NCBI GenBank assembly: GCA_017441945.1
Contig: JAFSBG010000060.1
Span: forward strand, 1-63,410
DNA from: Clostridia bacterium
GTDB taxonomy: Bacteria; Bacillota; Clostridia; Oscillospirales; Butyricicoccaceae
Length of the DNA stretch: 63,410 bases
Direction: 5' to 3'
The position numbers were made by a program, and so were the translations under genes. Of the stretch, positions 52,448 to 61,322 are shown in pieces. The notes under the pieces are model-generated. The model did not search any database. It was given only the letters and a program-made list of their open reading frames with translations, and had not been told where the DNA came from. Positions within the stretch are counted from its first letter, which is position 1; each line of letters starts with the position of its first letter.

Positions 52448-52633
52448 ATGAGTCTTTATGATATTTCTTTCGATGATGACGATGCAGATGCTTCATACAA
52501 TGAGCAGAGTGCTGCAAAAATCGGCACAGGGACTGGGCTTTCCATTGTGCGCTCGGTCATCGAACTTCACAACGGCAGTTACGGTGTTGAATCCGGGATA
52601 GGCAAAGGTTCCACATTCTGGTTTGAAATATAA
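52448..52633 (+). pseudogene. C-terminal fragment of a histidine kinase
   Basis: This 61-codon open frame ends with IGTGTGLSIVRSVIELHNGSYGVESGIGKGSTFWFEI, the last third of a HATPase domain (G2 box and final strand). The rest of the kinase is missing. It is joined to the decayed lipoprotein start, so a deletion probably removed the region between. Confidence 0.72.
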
Positions 52634-52636
52634 TAT

Positions 52637-52667
52637 AAAAAAGCCACCCAAACGGGTGGCTTTATCT
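52637..52667. terminator. bidirectional terminator
   Basis: AAGCCACCC pairs with GGGTGGCTT, with A- and T-rich flanks. It terminates murI on the minus strand. Confidence 0.85.
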
Positions 52668-52668
52668 T

Positions 52669-53487
52669 TTATTCATCTACTGCAATGCTGTCGATGGCGA
52701 TTTCGTGAAGCGATTCGATGTCCTTTTTAAGGAAGTTGCCCCCCATTCGTCTGAACTTTTCAGGGGCGTCACTTACGAAATATTCATATTTAGGCTTGGA
52801 GAAATCCTCTTTGAGCATACCTTTTTCGGTGAGAATCTCCTTGAGCTCCTTTGCTGTTTCAAAGGCAGGGTTTACAAGCTTTACCCCTTCGCCAAGCACC
52901 TTACCGATGGTGTAACGAAGAATAGGATAGTGAGTGCAGCCTAAAACGAGAGCGTCGACGCCGTGCTCTTTCAGCTCGATGAGATACTGCTGGGCTGTCA
53001 GCTCGGCAACTGTTGAATATTCCCAGCCTTCCTCAACAATAGGCACGAAAAGAGGACACGGAATGCCGATAACCTCAGCTTCGTGGTTCTTTTCCATGAT
53101 AGCCGCCTGATAAGCGCCGCTTCCGATGGTGCCCTGAGTGCCGATAACGCCGATTTTGCTGTTCTTTGTGGTTTCAACAGCTCCTCTTGCACCAGGCTCA
53201 ATAACGCCGATGACAGGAATGTCAAAACGCTCCTGCAGATAGTCAATGGCAAAAGCGCTGGCTGTGTTGCAGGCAATGACTATTGTCTTTACATCCATCG
53301 ATTTAAGGAAGGATGCGCACTGATAGGCGAATTTCTTGACAGTCTGTTCGGACTTTGTGCCGTATGGAATACGGGCTGTGTCGCCGAAATATATTACATT
53401 TTCATAAGGCAGCTGTTCCATTATCTCGCGGAGAACTGTAAGTCCGCCGATGCCCGAATCGAACACGCCGATAGGTCTTTTGTCCAT
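52669..53487 (-). CDS. murI: glutamate racemase
   Basis: At 272 aa, standard MurI: GVFDSGIGGLTVLREI at the start, GDTARIPYG, the first catalytic Cys in VIACNTASAFA (about 75), and the second in VLGCTHYPIL (about 186). It makes D-glutamate for peptidoglycan. Single gene with TTGTCC-type start context; repeats lie upstream. Confidence 0.96.
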   Translation of the reverse strand: MDKRPIGVFDSGIGGLTVLREIMEQLPYENVIYFGDTARIPYGTKSEQTVKKFAYQCASFLKSMDVKTIVIACNTASAFAIDYLQERFDIPVIGVIEPGARGAVETTKNSKIGVIGTQGTIGSGAYQAAIMEKNHEAEVIGIPCPLFVPIVEEGWEYSTVAELTAQQYLIELKEHGVDALVLGCTHYPILRYTIGKVLGEGVKLVNPAFETAKELKEILTEKGMLKEDFSKPKYEYFVSDAPEKFRRMGGNFLKKDIESLHEIAIDSIAVDE

Positions 53488-53534
53488 TGAGTTTTACCTT
53501 TCTGATGTGAATAAGGAGTTGATATGAGCAGATA

Positions 53535-53620
53535 GAACGGGCGGGCACAGAGGCACCGCCCCTACAGAATATTTCACCAAATACGGGATGTAGGGGAGGG
53601 TTTCCACGCCCTCCCGCAAA
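53535..53620. repeat. two R1 repeats in opposite orientation
   Basis: GGGCGGGCACAGAGGCACCG and CCCCTAC (inverted, 53537-53565), then GTAGGGGAGGGTTTCC and CCCTCCCG (53591-53618). Confidence 0.75.
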
Positions 53621-53634
53621 CAATACAATTTAAC

Positions 53635-55527
53635 TTACAAATTATACAAATCCACTTCAAAGCCGATGAAATCTACGCCGTACATTTCACATTCGCCTGT
53701 CGCTCTGTAGCGCTTCTTTGTGTACATATGCATTGAAATATCATTGTCCTTTGAAGCGAGGATTCTGCCGTATGCGTAGTCTCTTTCCTTTGCAACAGTA
53801 TATGCAAAGCCGAGAATATCCATGCCTAAGCCTCTGCCTGTATACTCGTTTGCCACGCAAAGACGGGAGAAAGCAATGCTCTTGCCCATTGTCGACCATG
53901 CAAGATCTGGATTTTCAGCGGATTTTGCATTTTCAAGAGAAACTGCGCCGATGATGTCACCGTTTTCATTCTTGTAAACGAAAAGATTATTTTCAGCGAT
54001 GTCAACTTCGATATCGACCATTGTAGGATAATACTCATTCCATGCACAGAATGGTGTTCCCTTCTTGCTGATGTAGAGAGCGAGGATTTCATTCACATCG
54101 TCCAATGTTGCAGGCTCAAATGCGAAAAGCTCAGGAGCAATGCGCTTGCGTGAAGCCTGTTCAAATGCGTGAGCGGCAGTTATGAGAGCGCCTTCACTCC
54201 ACTTAGGACCGATGAAGAAAATGCTTCTGCCTGTTGTCTTTGCAGGCAATTCAGTAGGCACTGTGATGCAAGGATAGCCGGAAACAGCGTGGATGGAATT
54301 GTAATGAGCCTGAATGAAAAGCTCTACATTATATTCTTTGCAGACTCTGTCGATAGTGCCGCGGGAGCGTTCAAGATTATCAAGCAAGCCTTCAAGATAT
54401 TCGCGCTCTGTAAGTCTGCCCGAAAGAGCATCGCACTGGTCGAGTAATGTCTGGTTATGTTTAAGACAAGCCTTGGAATGAGCAAGGTTATACTCTCTGA
54501 TGTCTGTGAGGTTTTTCATATCACAGCTTGTGCCCATAAGGTAAGCGTTGATACCTGCCTTGAATTCGTGGCACATTACAGCGCGGCTGTGCTTGCCGGA
54601 ATAATTGAGCTCGACAGGAACAAGCTCTGCGCCGCAGTTTTTCAGCGTTTCGAGAGCTAAATCCATGCTTGCCTGCTCGTATTCACTGAGCTTTGCATCG
54701 ACAACATAGCCAATACGCATACCCTTGACATCCTTTTTAGTGAAGTCAAGATAGTCGATGCCGATAACGCTGTCAGGAATTGTGAGGGTTGTTTCTTCAT
54801 TTTCGTCCATACCTGCGATGGCTGTCAGCAGGATAGCCGCATCTTCAACCGAGCGGGCCATAGGACCTGCTGTGTCCTGTGTGTGGGAGATAGGAATGAT
54901 GCCTCTGCGGGAAACAAGGCCGACAGTAGGCTTGATGCCGACGATGCAGTTGTTCTTCGATGGAGAGATGATAGAGCCGTTTGTCTCTGTGCCCACACAT
55001 GCAGCGGCAAATGAAGCGGCTGTAGCAACGCCTGAGCCGGAGGAGCTGCCCGAAGGAGTGAGCACGCTGTGGTATGGGTTGATAACCTGACCGCCGCGGG
55101 AAGAATAGCCGGAAGGCATCTTCTCAGTCATGAAGTTTGCGTATTCAGTCATGTTTGTCTTGCCCATGAGAATTGCGCCTGCACTTCTCAGCTTTTCGAC
55201 AACACCGCTGTCGGAGAGAGGGACGTTATTCATGAGAGCAAGAGAACCGGCTGTTGTGTGCATTTTGTCGCAAGAGTCGATGTTGTCCTTTACCATTACA
55301 GGAATGCCGAACATAACCCCTTCGGCAAGACCTTCCTTACGCATAAGGTCGCATTTTTCAGCGATAAAAAGGGCGTCAGGGTTGATTTCAAGGACAGAAT
55401 TGAGGTTCCCGCTGTCGTACTTTGCAATACGGGCAAGATATGCCTTCACAAGCTCGACAGAAGTTGTTTCGCCCTTTTCAAGAGCTTCGTGAAGCTCAAG
55501 GATCGATTTTTCTCTGATGTCATACAT
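53635..55527 (-). CDS. amidase (GatA-like) fused to a GNAT acetyltransferase domain
   Basis: This 630-aa protein has an amidase-signature domain (about 1-470): Lys in MVKDNID, Ser-cis-Ser-Lys type region GSSSGSGVATAAS with nucleophile in GTETNGSIISPS, so catalysis looks intact. From about 475 a GNAT domain follows (EPATLDDVNEILALY, NEYTGRGLGMDILGFAYTVAKERDYA; acetyl-CoA loop RGLGMD). Not part of a gatCAB operon, so probably a free amidase rather than the tRNA amidotransferase subunit. The GNAT half may act on the product. Confidence 0.88.
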   Translation of the reverse strand: MYDIREKSILELHEALEKGETTSVELVKAYLARIAKYDSGNLNSVLEINPDALFIAEKCDLMRKEGLAEGVMFGIPVMVKDNIDSCDKMHTTAGSLALMNNVPLSDSGVVEKLRSAGAILMGKTNMTEYANFMTEKMPSGYSSRGGQVINPYHSVLTPSGSSSGSGVATAASFAAACVGTETNGSIISPSKNNCIVGIKPTVGLVSRRGIIPISHTQDTAGPMARSVEDAAILLTAIAGMDENEETTLTIPDSVIGIDYLDFTKKDVKGMRIGYVVDAKLSEYEQASMDLALETLKNCGAELVPVELNYSGKHSRAVMCHEFKAGINAYLMGTSCDMKNLTDIREYNLAHSKACLKHNQTLLDQCDALSGRLTEREYLEGLLDNLERSRGTIDRVCKEYNVELFIQAHYNSIHAVSGYPCITVPTELPAKTTGRSIFFIGPKWSEGALITAAHAFEQASRKRIAPELFAFEPATLDDVNEILALYISKKGTPFCAWNEYYPTMVDIEVDIAENNLFVYKNENGDIIGAVSLENAKSAENPDLAWSTMGKSIAFSRLCVANEYTGRGLGMDILGFAYTVAKERDYAYGRILASKDNDISMHMYTKKRYRATGECEMYGVDFIGFEVDLYNL

Positions 55528-55577
55528 GGAATGGTGCCTCCTTTTTAGTGTGGTTCTTGTTTATTTTGAGTTTCCTG

Positions 55578-55680
55578 AGCCTCCTCCTTGTAGGGGGAGG
55601 TGCCCGAAGGGCGGAGGGAGAGATGCTTATTAAATGTGACTTCGTCACACCTTCTGTTTGCAAAGCAAACACTTCATAAT
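55578..55680. repeat. R2 repeat joined to a TGTGACTTCGTCACA dyad
   Basis: GCCTCCTCC...GGGGGAGG...GGCGGAGGG (55579-55619), then TTATTAAATGTGACTTCGTC (55629-55648), matching the phrase after R1 at 26305 in its TGTGACGAAGTCACA dyad, then TTTGCAAAGCAAA. Confidence 0.7.
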
Positions 55681-55718
55681 GCGTAAGCATTGCTTCGTTT
55701 TTCATAGCCGAAGGCTGC

Positions 55719-57098
55719 TTAATTTTTCTCCTTTTCCTCAGCTTCGACAAGAAGCTTGAGTTCCTTTATAATGGAAATGGAAAGCGGGAAGGAGATGCAG
55801 AATGTGCCGAAATCACCTAAAGGCTGGGCAATCTGGATACCGAGAATGCCGAGGAAGTTAGGAAGTGTGAGAATGAATGGGATGAAGAAAAGTCCCTGTC
55901 TTGCAAGAGCAAGCACAGCGGCGGCTTTCGCTCTGCCTATCGACTGGAAAAGCATATTTGTGATGATTGTGTAAGCCTGAAGCGGCACCATCACACAGGC
56001 AAAGCGGAGAGCAAGGGAGCCGATGGCTGTAACATCAGGGTCGCCCTTGCGGAAGATTTCAACGATAGGAGTTGCGAGGAAGAAGCTGCAGAGTGCGATA
56101 CACGCCATAACTGTAAAGCCTGTTTTGAGGCAGAATGTATAGCCTTCAAGAAGACGCTTGTAATTTCTTGAACCCCAGCTGAAGCCGGCAACAGGCTGGA
56201 AGCCCTGACCGAAGCCTAAAAGCACAGACTGGATAAACATAGTCACGCGGTTTACAACGCTCATAGCGGCAATAGCTGCGTCGCCGAATGGCGCGCCTGC
56301 AAGGTTGAGGAAGATACTTGCAAGAGATGCAAGACCCTGGCGGAAAAGGGAAGGAGCGCCGATTTTGAGGATTTCCTTATGTACCGCAATATCCTTGCTT
56401 ATTGCCTTTATAGAAAGCTTGAGGTTGCTCTTGCCGCCTCTGAAATTGGAGAAGAGGACAAGGAAGCTGGTGAGCTGGCTGAGCACAGTTGCGAGAGCCG
56501 CGCCCGAAATGCCCATATCGAGGGCGAAGATGAAAATAGGGTCAAGAATAGTGTTGATGATGGCGCCGCTGGCAACGCCGATCATGGAGAGCATAGCCGA
56601 GCCTTCGCCTCTGAGAAGGTTATTCATTACGAAAACCGCTGTCATAATAGGTGCGCCGAAAAGAATGATTCGGGCATAGTCCATGGCGAATGGCGCGATT
56701 GTGTCTGTTGCGCCCAGCCAGTAAACGAGTTTATCGAGGAAGATAAGACCGAAGCCCATAAGTAAAAAGCCGACGAAAATAGAAGCAAAGAATGCTGTGG
56801 AAGCTACAGAATTAGCCTTTTCATTTTCCTTTGCGCCCATAAGACGGGAAACAAAGCTACCCGAGCCGACGCCGAATGTAAAGCCGATAGCCTGAATGAG
56901 AGCCATAATCGAGAAGATAACGCCTACAGCGGCAGTTGCCGATGTGCCAAGCTTGCCGACGAAGAAGGTGTCAACGAGATTATAGAAGGAGGTCGTCAGC
57001 ATACTGATGATAGTCGGCACAGCGAGAGTGCAGATAAGCTTTGGAATAGGGGTTTTCGTCATTTTTTCATAACGAGCTTGTTCTTTTGTCATTTGCAT
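55719..57098 (-). CDS. MATE family multidrug/Na+ exporter
   Basis: At 459 aa from ATG 57098 (GGAG nine nt upstream), with twelve predicted membrane helices and the MATE pattern PIPKLICTLAVPTIISMLTTSFYNLVDTFFVGKLG at the start, repeated in the second half (GAPSLFRQGLASLASIFLN...FGQGFQPVAGFSWGSRNYKR). Exports cationic drugs or metabolites using Na+ or H+. Substrate unknown; next to the iron operon but on the other strand. Confidence 0.93.
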   Translation of the reverse strand: MQMTKEQARYEKMTKTPIPKLICTLAVPTIISMLTTSFYNLVDTFFVGKLGTSATAAVGVIFSIMALIQAIGFTFGVGSGSFVSRLMGAKENEKANSVASTAFFASIFVGFLLMGFGLIFLDKLVYWLGATDTIAPFAMDYARIILFGAPIMTAVFVMNNLLRGEGSAMLSMIGVASGAIINTILDPIFIFALDMGISGAALATVLSQLTSFLVLFSNFRGGKSNLKLSIKAISKDIAVHKEILKIGAPSLFRQGLASLASIFLNLAGAPFGDAAIAAMSVVNRVTMFIQSVLLGFGQGFQPVAGFSWGSRNYKRLLEGYTFCLKTGFTVMACIALCSFFLATPIVEIFRKGDPDVTAIGSLALRFACVMVPLQAYTIITNMLFQSIGRAKAAAVLALARQGLFFIPFILTLPNFLGILGIQIAQPLGDFGTFCISFPLSISIIKELKLLVEAEEKEKN

Positions 57099-57282
57099 AG
57101 GTAGAGTCTCCATTTGTGTTTTGCGATTTTAATATAACAGAATAATTATAGCACTACAGGAGTAAAAATGCAATTATTTAATTGTATTAACGAATAGTTT
57201 TTACACCGGAGGTAATGCAGAATGACAACTGCAAGTTGTTGTCGATTAACTGAAAACAAATTGTGAACGGCAAAAAATACCA

Positions 57283-57311
57283 TTGACAACTAAAATAGTG
57301 TATGATATAAT
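57283..57311 (+). promoter_or_regulatory. consensus promoter of the siderophore operon
   Basis: TTGACA (57283-57288), 17 nt, TATAAT (57306-57311): a perfect sigma-A promoter. The first DtxR-type box starts nine nt after it. Confidence 0.88.
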
Positions 57312-57319
57312 CCAATGCA

Positions 57320-57424
57320 GTTAGTTTAACCTAACCAAAGCAAAAACAAGAACATATTGGAAAAAATTAGTGGCAAGTTAAAACTAACTGCTTTATTTTT
57401 ATCAATAAGTTAGCTAAAACTAAC
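57320..57424 (+). promoter_or_regulatory. three DtxR/IdeR-type operator boxes in the leader
   Basis: GTTAGTTTAACCTAAC (57320-57335) and GTTAGCTAAAACTAAC (57409-57424) share GTTAG-N6-CTAAC; AGTTAAAACTAACT (57376-57389) is a shorter dyad between. They resemble iron boxes of DtxR proteins (TTAGG...CCTAA type). The first lies at the expected transcription start, so metal-loaded repressor would block initiation. The likely repressor is encoded at 61800. Confidence 0.75.
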
Positions 57425-57452
57425 CATTTGTCACGAGAAAGGTGGTATACAT

Positions 57453-58448
57453 ATAAAAGAACATAAAAGCACGGTTATTCTTGCAGTCCTGCTTGTGTGC
57501 CTTTCGGCATTCTCGCTGTTTCTCGGCGCGATAGAGCTTGATATTGCAAAGCTCATTGCCGGAGACTGGGAGCAGGTCAGAATACTCGTCATTTCAAGAA
57601 TACCAAGACTGCTGGCGATTTTGTGCACAGGTGTGGGCATGAGCGTTGCCGGTCTTATAATGCAGAAGCTCTGCATGAATAAATTCGTTTCGCCTACAAC
57701 GGGCGCAACAATACAGTCGGCACAGTTCGGCATTGCACTTTCAATGATATTCTTCCCAACAATGGGGTTGGGCGTCAGAACGTTCTTCGCCTTTGCTCTT
57801 GCTGTCATCGGCACTTTGCTTTTCGTATTCTTCGTACAGAAAATCAAGGTCAAGGACACAGTGCTTGTGCCGCTCATCGGCATTATGTTCGGCAATATCA
57901 TAGGCGGTGTGACAAACTTCCTCTCCTTCCAATGGGAGATAAACCAGCAGCTTTCCACATATTTTTCCGGCTCCTTCGCCCTGATAATCAAGGGAAATTA
58001 TGAGCTTGTATATCTTGTGCTTCCGCTTGTAATTCTTGTGTTTATCTATGCAAACCACTTCAATATCGTGGGTATGGGGCAGGATTTTTCGAAAAATCTC
58101 GGTGTGAATTACAGCCTCATACTGATAATGGGGCTTTCGATAGCCGCTGTCATAACGGCGAGCGTAATCGTCGTTGTGGGGCAGATTTCCTATATCGGTC
58201 TTATCGTGCCAAATATAGTTTCGATGTTCAAAGGGGATAAAATCCGCGGCACACTCGTTGATACAGGGCTTTTCGGCGCACTTTTCGTCCTTGTGTGCGA
58301 TATGATAGCAAGAACGATAATCGCCCCTTACGAAATCCCTATCGAGCTTGTGGCAGGTATTATCGGCAGTATCATCTTCATCATAATGCTTTATTACAAA
58401 CTGACTCATGGCAAAAGAGGAAAGAAAGGAGTGAAGGCCGGTGAATAA
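57453..58448 (+). CDS. yclN: iron-siderophore ABC transporter permease (FecCD, YclN-like)
   Basis: A FecCD-type permease with about nine membrane helices; RIPRLLAILCTGVGMSVAGLIMQ is the usual early motif, and GQISYIGLIVPNI a late one. The first clear start codon in frame (GTG 57495) would cut off the first helix and has no ribosome site. AAAGGTGG sits seven nt before ATA 57453, from where the peptide reads IKEHKSTVILAVLLV, a normal FecCD start. I therefore place the start at the rare ATA codon. Overlaps the next gene by eight nt. Confidence 0.88.
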   Translation: MKEHKSTVILAVLLVCLSAFSLFLGAIELDIAKLIAGDWEQVRILVISRIPRLLAILCTGVGMSVAGLIMQKLCMNKFVSPTTGATIQSAQFGIALSMIFFPTMGLGVRTFFAFALAVIGTLLFVFFVQKIKVKDTVLVPLIGIMFGNIIGGVTNFLSFQWEINQQLSTYFSGSFALIIKGNYELVYLVLPLVILVFIYANHFNIVGMGQDFSKNLGVNYSLILIMGLSIAAVITASVIVVVGQISYIGLIVPNIVSMFKGDKIRGTLVDTGLFGALFVLVCDMIARTIIAPYEIPIELVAGIIGSIIFIIMLYYKLTHGKRGKKGVKAGE

Positions 58449-59424
58449 GGTCAATGCCCACAGAAGAAATGCTCTGGTGCTTGCAATTCTGGCGGCGGCA
58501 GTCATTCTTGCGGTAATGCTTTACCTCAACATCAATTCATATCCGGAAAAGCCTCAGCTTCACGCCTATATTATGAGCCTGAGAATGCCGACACTTGTGT
58601 GTATGGTGATAGCCTCTGTGGCTATCGGCGCGGCAACGCTGGTTTTCCAGTCTATCGTAAACAACCGCATTGTAACACCGGCGCTGCTCGGTATGAATTC
58701 GATTTATTCCTTCCTGCACACAGCGGCGGTATTCGTCTTCGGCACAGGAAGCGCCCTCTATCTCAACGCAAATCTAGCATTCGGTGTAGACCTTGTGCTG
58801 ATGGGCGTTGTGGCAACTTTCGTATACTGGCACCTGTTTAAAAAGACGGGACACAATATATTATATATAATGCTTATCGGCACAGTGCTTTCTTCACTTT
58901 TCGGAAGTATTCAGTCGTCAATGATACGCATTATGGACCCTGACGAATACGATGCTCTGCTCAACTCTCTTGTGGCAGACTTCAACAACGTCAACGGCGA
59001 GATAATCGCCTTTTCAATAATCGCCCTTATAGTTATCTGGGCGGTGCTTTACAGAGATTTAAGACAGCTTGACGTCATAGCGATGGGCAGAGACCGGGCG
59101 ATAAACTTAGGCGTCGATTACGACAACTGCATACGCAGACTGCTTTTCGGTGTTGTATGCTGTATTGCAGTTGCCACAGCTACAATCGGTCCTGTTTCAT
59201 TCCTCGGTCTCATCGTTGCAAATCTTTCACGTCAGATACTCAGGACCTATAAACATTCCCACCTCATCGTGGGAGCCGGACTTATGGGTATGATAGCCCT
59301 CATCGGAGGACAGCTTGTTTCACAGCACATATTCCATTTCACAGTGCCTGTAAGCACATTTGTCACGATAGCAGGCGGTCTGTATTTCCTCTATCTCTTA
59401 CTATTCAAGAAGGGAGCCTATTAA
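58441..59424 (+). CDS. yclO: iron-siderophore ABC transporter permease (FecCD, YclO-like)
   Basis: This 327-aa partner permease starts with GTG 58441, with AGGAG upstream. Motifs RMPTLVCMVIASVAIGAATLVFQSIVNN and GPVSFLGLIVANLSRQ match the second permease of siderophore importers. The two permeases form the heterodimeric channel. The stop codon abuts the ATG of the ATPase gene. Confidence 0.93.
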   Translation: MNKVNAHRRNALVLAILAAAVILAVMLYLNINSYPEKPQLHAYIMSLRMPTLVCMVIASVAIGAATLVFQSIVNNRIVTPALLGMNSIYSFLHTAAVFVFGTGSALYLNANLAFGVDLVLMGVVATFVYWHLFKKTGHNILYIMLIGTVLSSLFGSIQSSMIRIMDPDEYDALLNSLVADFNNVNGEIIAFSIIALIVIWAVLYRDLRQLDVIAMGRDRAINLGVDYDNCIRRLLFGVVCCIAVATATIGPVSFLGLIVANLSRQILRTYKHSHLIVGAGLMGMIALIGGQLVSQHIFHFTVPVSTFVTIAGGLYFLYLLLFKKGAY

Positions 59425-60177
59425 ATGAATGTAAAAGATCTTATTAAAAGCTACGGCAGAAAAAAGGTCGTAAACGAGGTCAGCTTTGAAGTGCCGAAAG
59501 GCAAGGTGCTGTCGCTTATCGGTCCAAACGGCGCCGGCAAATCGACAGTTATGGGCATGATTTCAAGACTTATAGCCAAAGATTCGGGGGCAATTCATTT
59601 TGAAGACAAAGACCTTACAAAATGGAAAAGCCGTGAGCTTGCAAAAAAACTTGCCATTCTCACTCAGCACAACAATATACAGATGAAGCTGATGGTGCGC
59701 GAGCTTGTGGCTTTCGGCAGATTCCCGTATTCGGGAAGCAGGCTCACACCCGAAGACAATGCAATGGTCGACAAGGCCATCGAATATATGGAGCTTGAAG
59801 AATATCAGGACCGCTATATCGATGAGCTTTCAGGCGGTCAGCGCCAGCGAGCCTATATCGCAATGGTCATCGCTCAGGACACCGAATATGTCCTTTTAGA
59901 TGAGCCGACCAACAATCTCGATATATACCACGCGTCAAACCTTATGCGAATCGCCCGCAGGCTTTGTGATGAGCTGGGCAAGACGGTTATCCTCGTGCTT
60001 CACGAGATAAATTATGCCGCATTTTATTCCGATTATATCTGCGCTTTCAAGGACGGATACATCGCGAAATTCGGCAAAGTGGACGAAGTCATCAACAAGG
60101 ACTGTCTCAAAGATATATATAATGTGGACTTTGAGATTATCCGCGTGAAAGACAAACCGCTTTCAGTATATTATTAA
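59425..60177 (+). CDS. yclP: iron-siderophore ABC transporter ATPase (YclP-like)
   Basis: At 250 aa: Walker A GPNGAGKST (about 32-40), Q loop LTQHN, signature LSGGQRQRAYIAM, Walker B YVLLDEPTNNLD, and switch His in LVLHEIN. It powers the YclNO permease pair. The order permease-permease-ATPase-binding protein is the same as in the B. subtilis petrobactin operon yclNOPQ. Confidence 0.95.
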   Translation: MNVKDLIKSYGRKKVVNEVSFEVPKGKVLSLIGPNGAGKSTVMGMISRLIAKDSGAIHFEDKDLTKWKSRELAKKLAILTQHNNIQMKLMVRELVAFGRFPYSGSRLTPEDNAMVDKAIEYMELEEYQDRYIDELSGGQRQRAYIAMVIAQDTEYVLLDEPTNNLDIYHASNLMRIARRLCDELGKTVILVLHEINYAAFYSDYICAFKDGYIAKFGKVDEVINKDCLKDIYNVDFEIIRVKDKPLSVYY

Positions 60178-60210
60178 ATATGTATATATTAAAAAGAAAG
60201 GTATAATAAA

Positions 60211-61251
60211 ATGAAAAAAATCCTCGCACTCACACTCACAATGGCTATGGCACTCTCCCTCTTTGCAGGCTGTGCAGCCGAAGAAGAAACAACAACTGCC
60301 GCTCCTGCAACAGAGGCGACAACTGCTGCAACTGAAGCTCCTACAGAAGCAAAACCTGAAAAGATTACTGTTCAGTCTCTCAATGCAAACAAGGAAATGG
60401 CTGACCTTGAAGTTCCATTCGACCCACAGCGTATTGCTATCCTCGATATGGCGGCTCTCGACATCATAGATTCCCTCGGTCTCGGTGACAGAATCGTAGG
60501 CTCTGCAAAGGTCACTATCGAATATCTCACACAGTACAATCCTGACGATTCCGACGGCAAGATTGCAAACCTCGGCTCTGTAAAGACAGCCGATATGGAA
60601 CAGATTGCAGCCTGCGAACCTGAAATCATCTTCATCGGCGGCCGTCTCAGCAAGGAATATGACAACCTCAGCGCTATTGCTCCTGTTGTTTACCTCTCTG
60701 TAGACTACGAAAAGGGTGTTGTCACAAGCACAGCTGACAATGCAAAGACTATCGCCTCCATTTTCGGTCTTGAAGAAGAAATCGAAGCTAAGATGGAAGG
60801 CTTCCAGACAAGAATCGATGCACTTAACGGCATTATCTCCGGCAAGGACATTCTTCTCGCTATGTATAACAACAACGCAATGAGCCTTATGGACACAGAG
60901 AGCCAGCTCAATATTCTTGCAGCGGAGCTTGGCGGCAACAACCTGGGTGAAACAGTAGGTGAAGTTGACAAGGCGGCTCACGGCGAAGATTCCTCATGGG
61001 AAACAATCGTAAACCTCAACCCTGAATATATGTTCGTTCTCGACAGAAGCACAGCAACAGGTGCGGCTGACGAAGGTGTTCTCGGCGCAAGAGAAGTTAT
61101 CGAAAACGACCTCATCAAGGAACTCGACGTTTACAAGAACGGCAACATCGTATACTTCATTGAACACGCCAACGTATGGTACACATCCACAGGCGGTATT
61201 CAGGCTCTCGACACAATGCTCTCAGACCTTGAAGCTGCCCTTATCAAGTAG
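60211..61251 (+). CDS. yclQ: iron-siderophore substrate-binding lipoprotein (YclQ-like)
   Basis: At 346 aa: lipobox LFAGC (Cys20), a linker with TTTAAPATEATTAATEAPTE, then a class III periplasmic-binding fold (PQRIAILDMAALDIIDSLGLGDRIVG; MEQIAACEPEIIFIGG). It hands ferric siderophore to the permeases. Catecholate types such as petrobactin are suggested by the operon's similarity to yclNOPQ, not by any residue I can point to. Confidence 0.92.
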   Translation: MKKILALTLTMAMALSLFAGCAAEEETTTAAPATEATTAATEAPTEAKPEKITVQSLNANKEMADLEVPFDPQRIAILDMAALDIIDSLGLGDRIVGSAKVTIEYLTQYNPDDSDGKIANLGSVKTADMEQIAACEPEIIFIGGRLSKEYDNLSAIAPVVYLSVDYEKGVVTSTADNAKTIASIFGLEEEIEAKMEGFQTRIDALNGIISGKDILLAMYNNNAMSLMDTESQLNILAAELGGNNLGETVGEVDKAAHGEDSSWETIVNLNPEYMFVLDRSTATGAADEGVLGAREVIENDLIKELDVYKNGNIVYFIEHANVWYTSTGGIQALDTMLSDLEAALIK

Positions 61252-61269
61252 AATATTATACAATTAAAT

Positions 61270-61306
61270 AAAGCAGGCGGAATAATGCTGTTCCGTCTGC
61301 TTTTGC
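61270..61306 (+). terminator. intrinsic terminator of the siderophore operon
   Basis: AGCAGGCGGAA pairs with TTCCGTCTGCT (one G-U), followed by TTTG. Weak T-run. Confidence 0.75.
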
Positions 61307-61322
61307 AAAACAGGAGGTATGT

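Noticed and set aside
53635..55527. gatA of the Asp/Glu-tRNA amidotransferase
   Set aside because: No gatB or gatC is adjacent and the C-terminal GNAT domain is foreign to GatA; called a GatA-like amidase.
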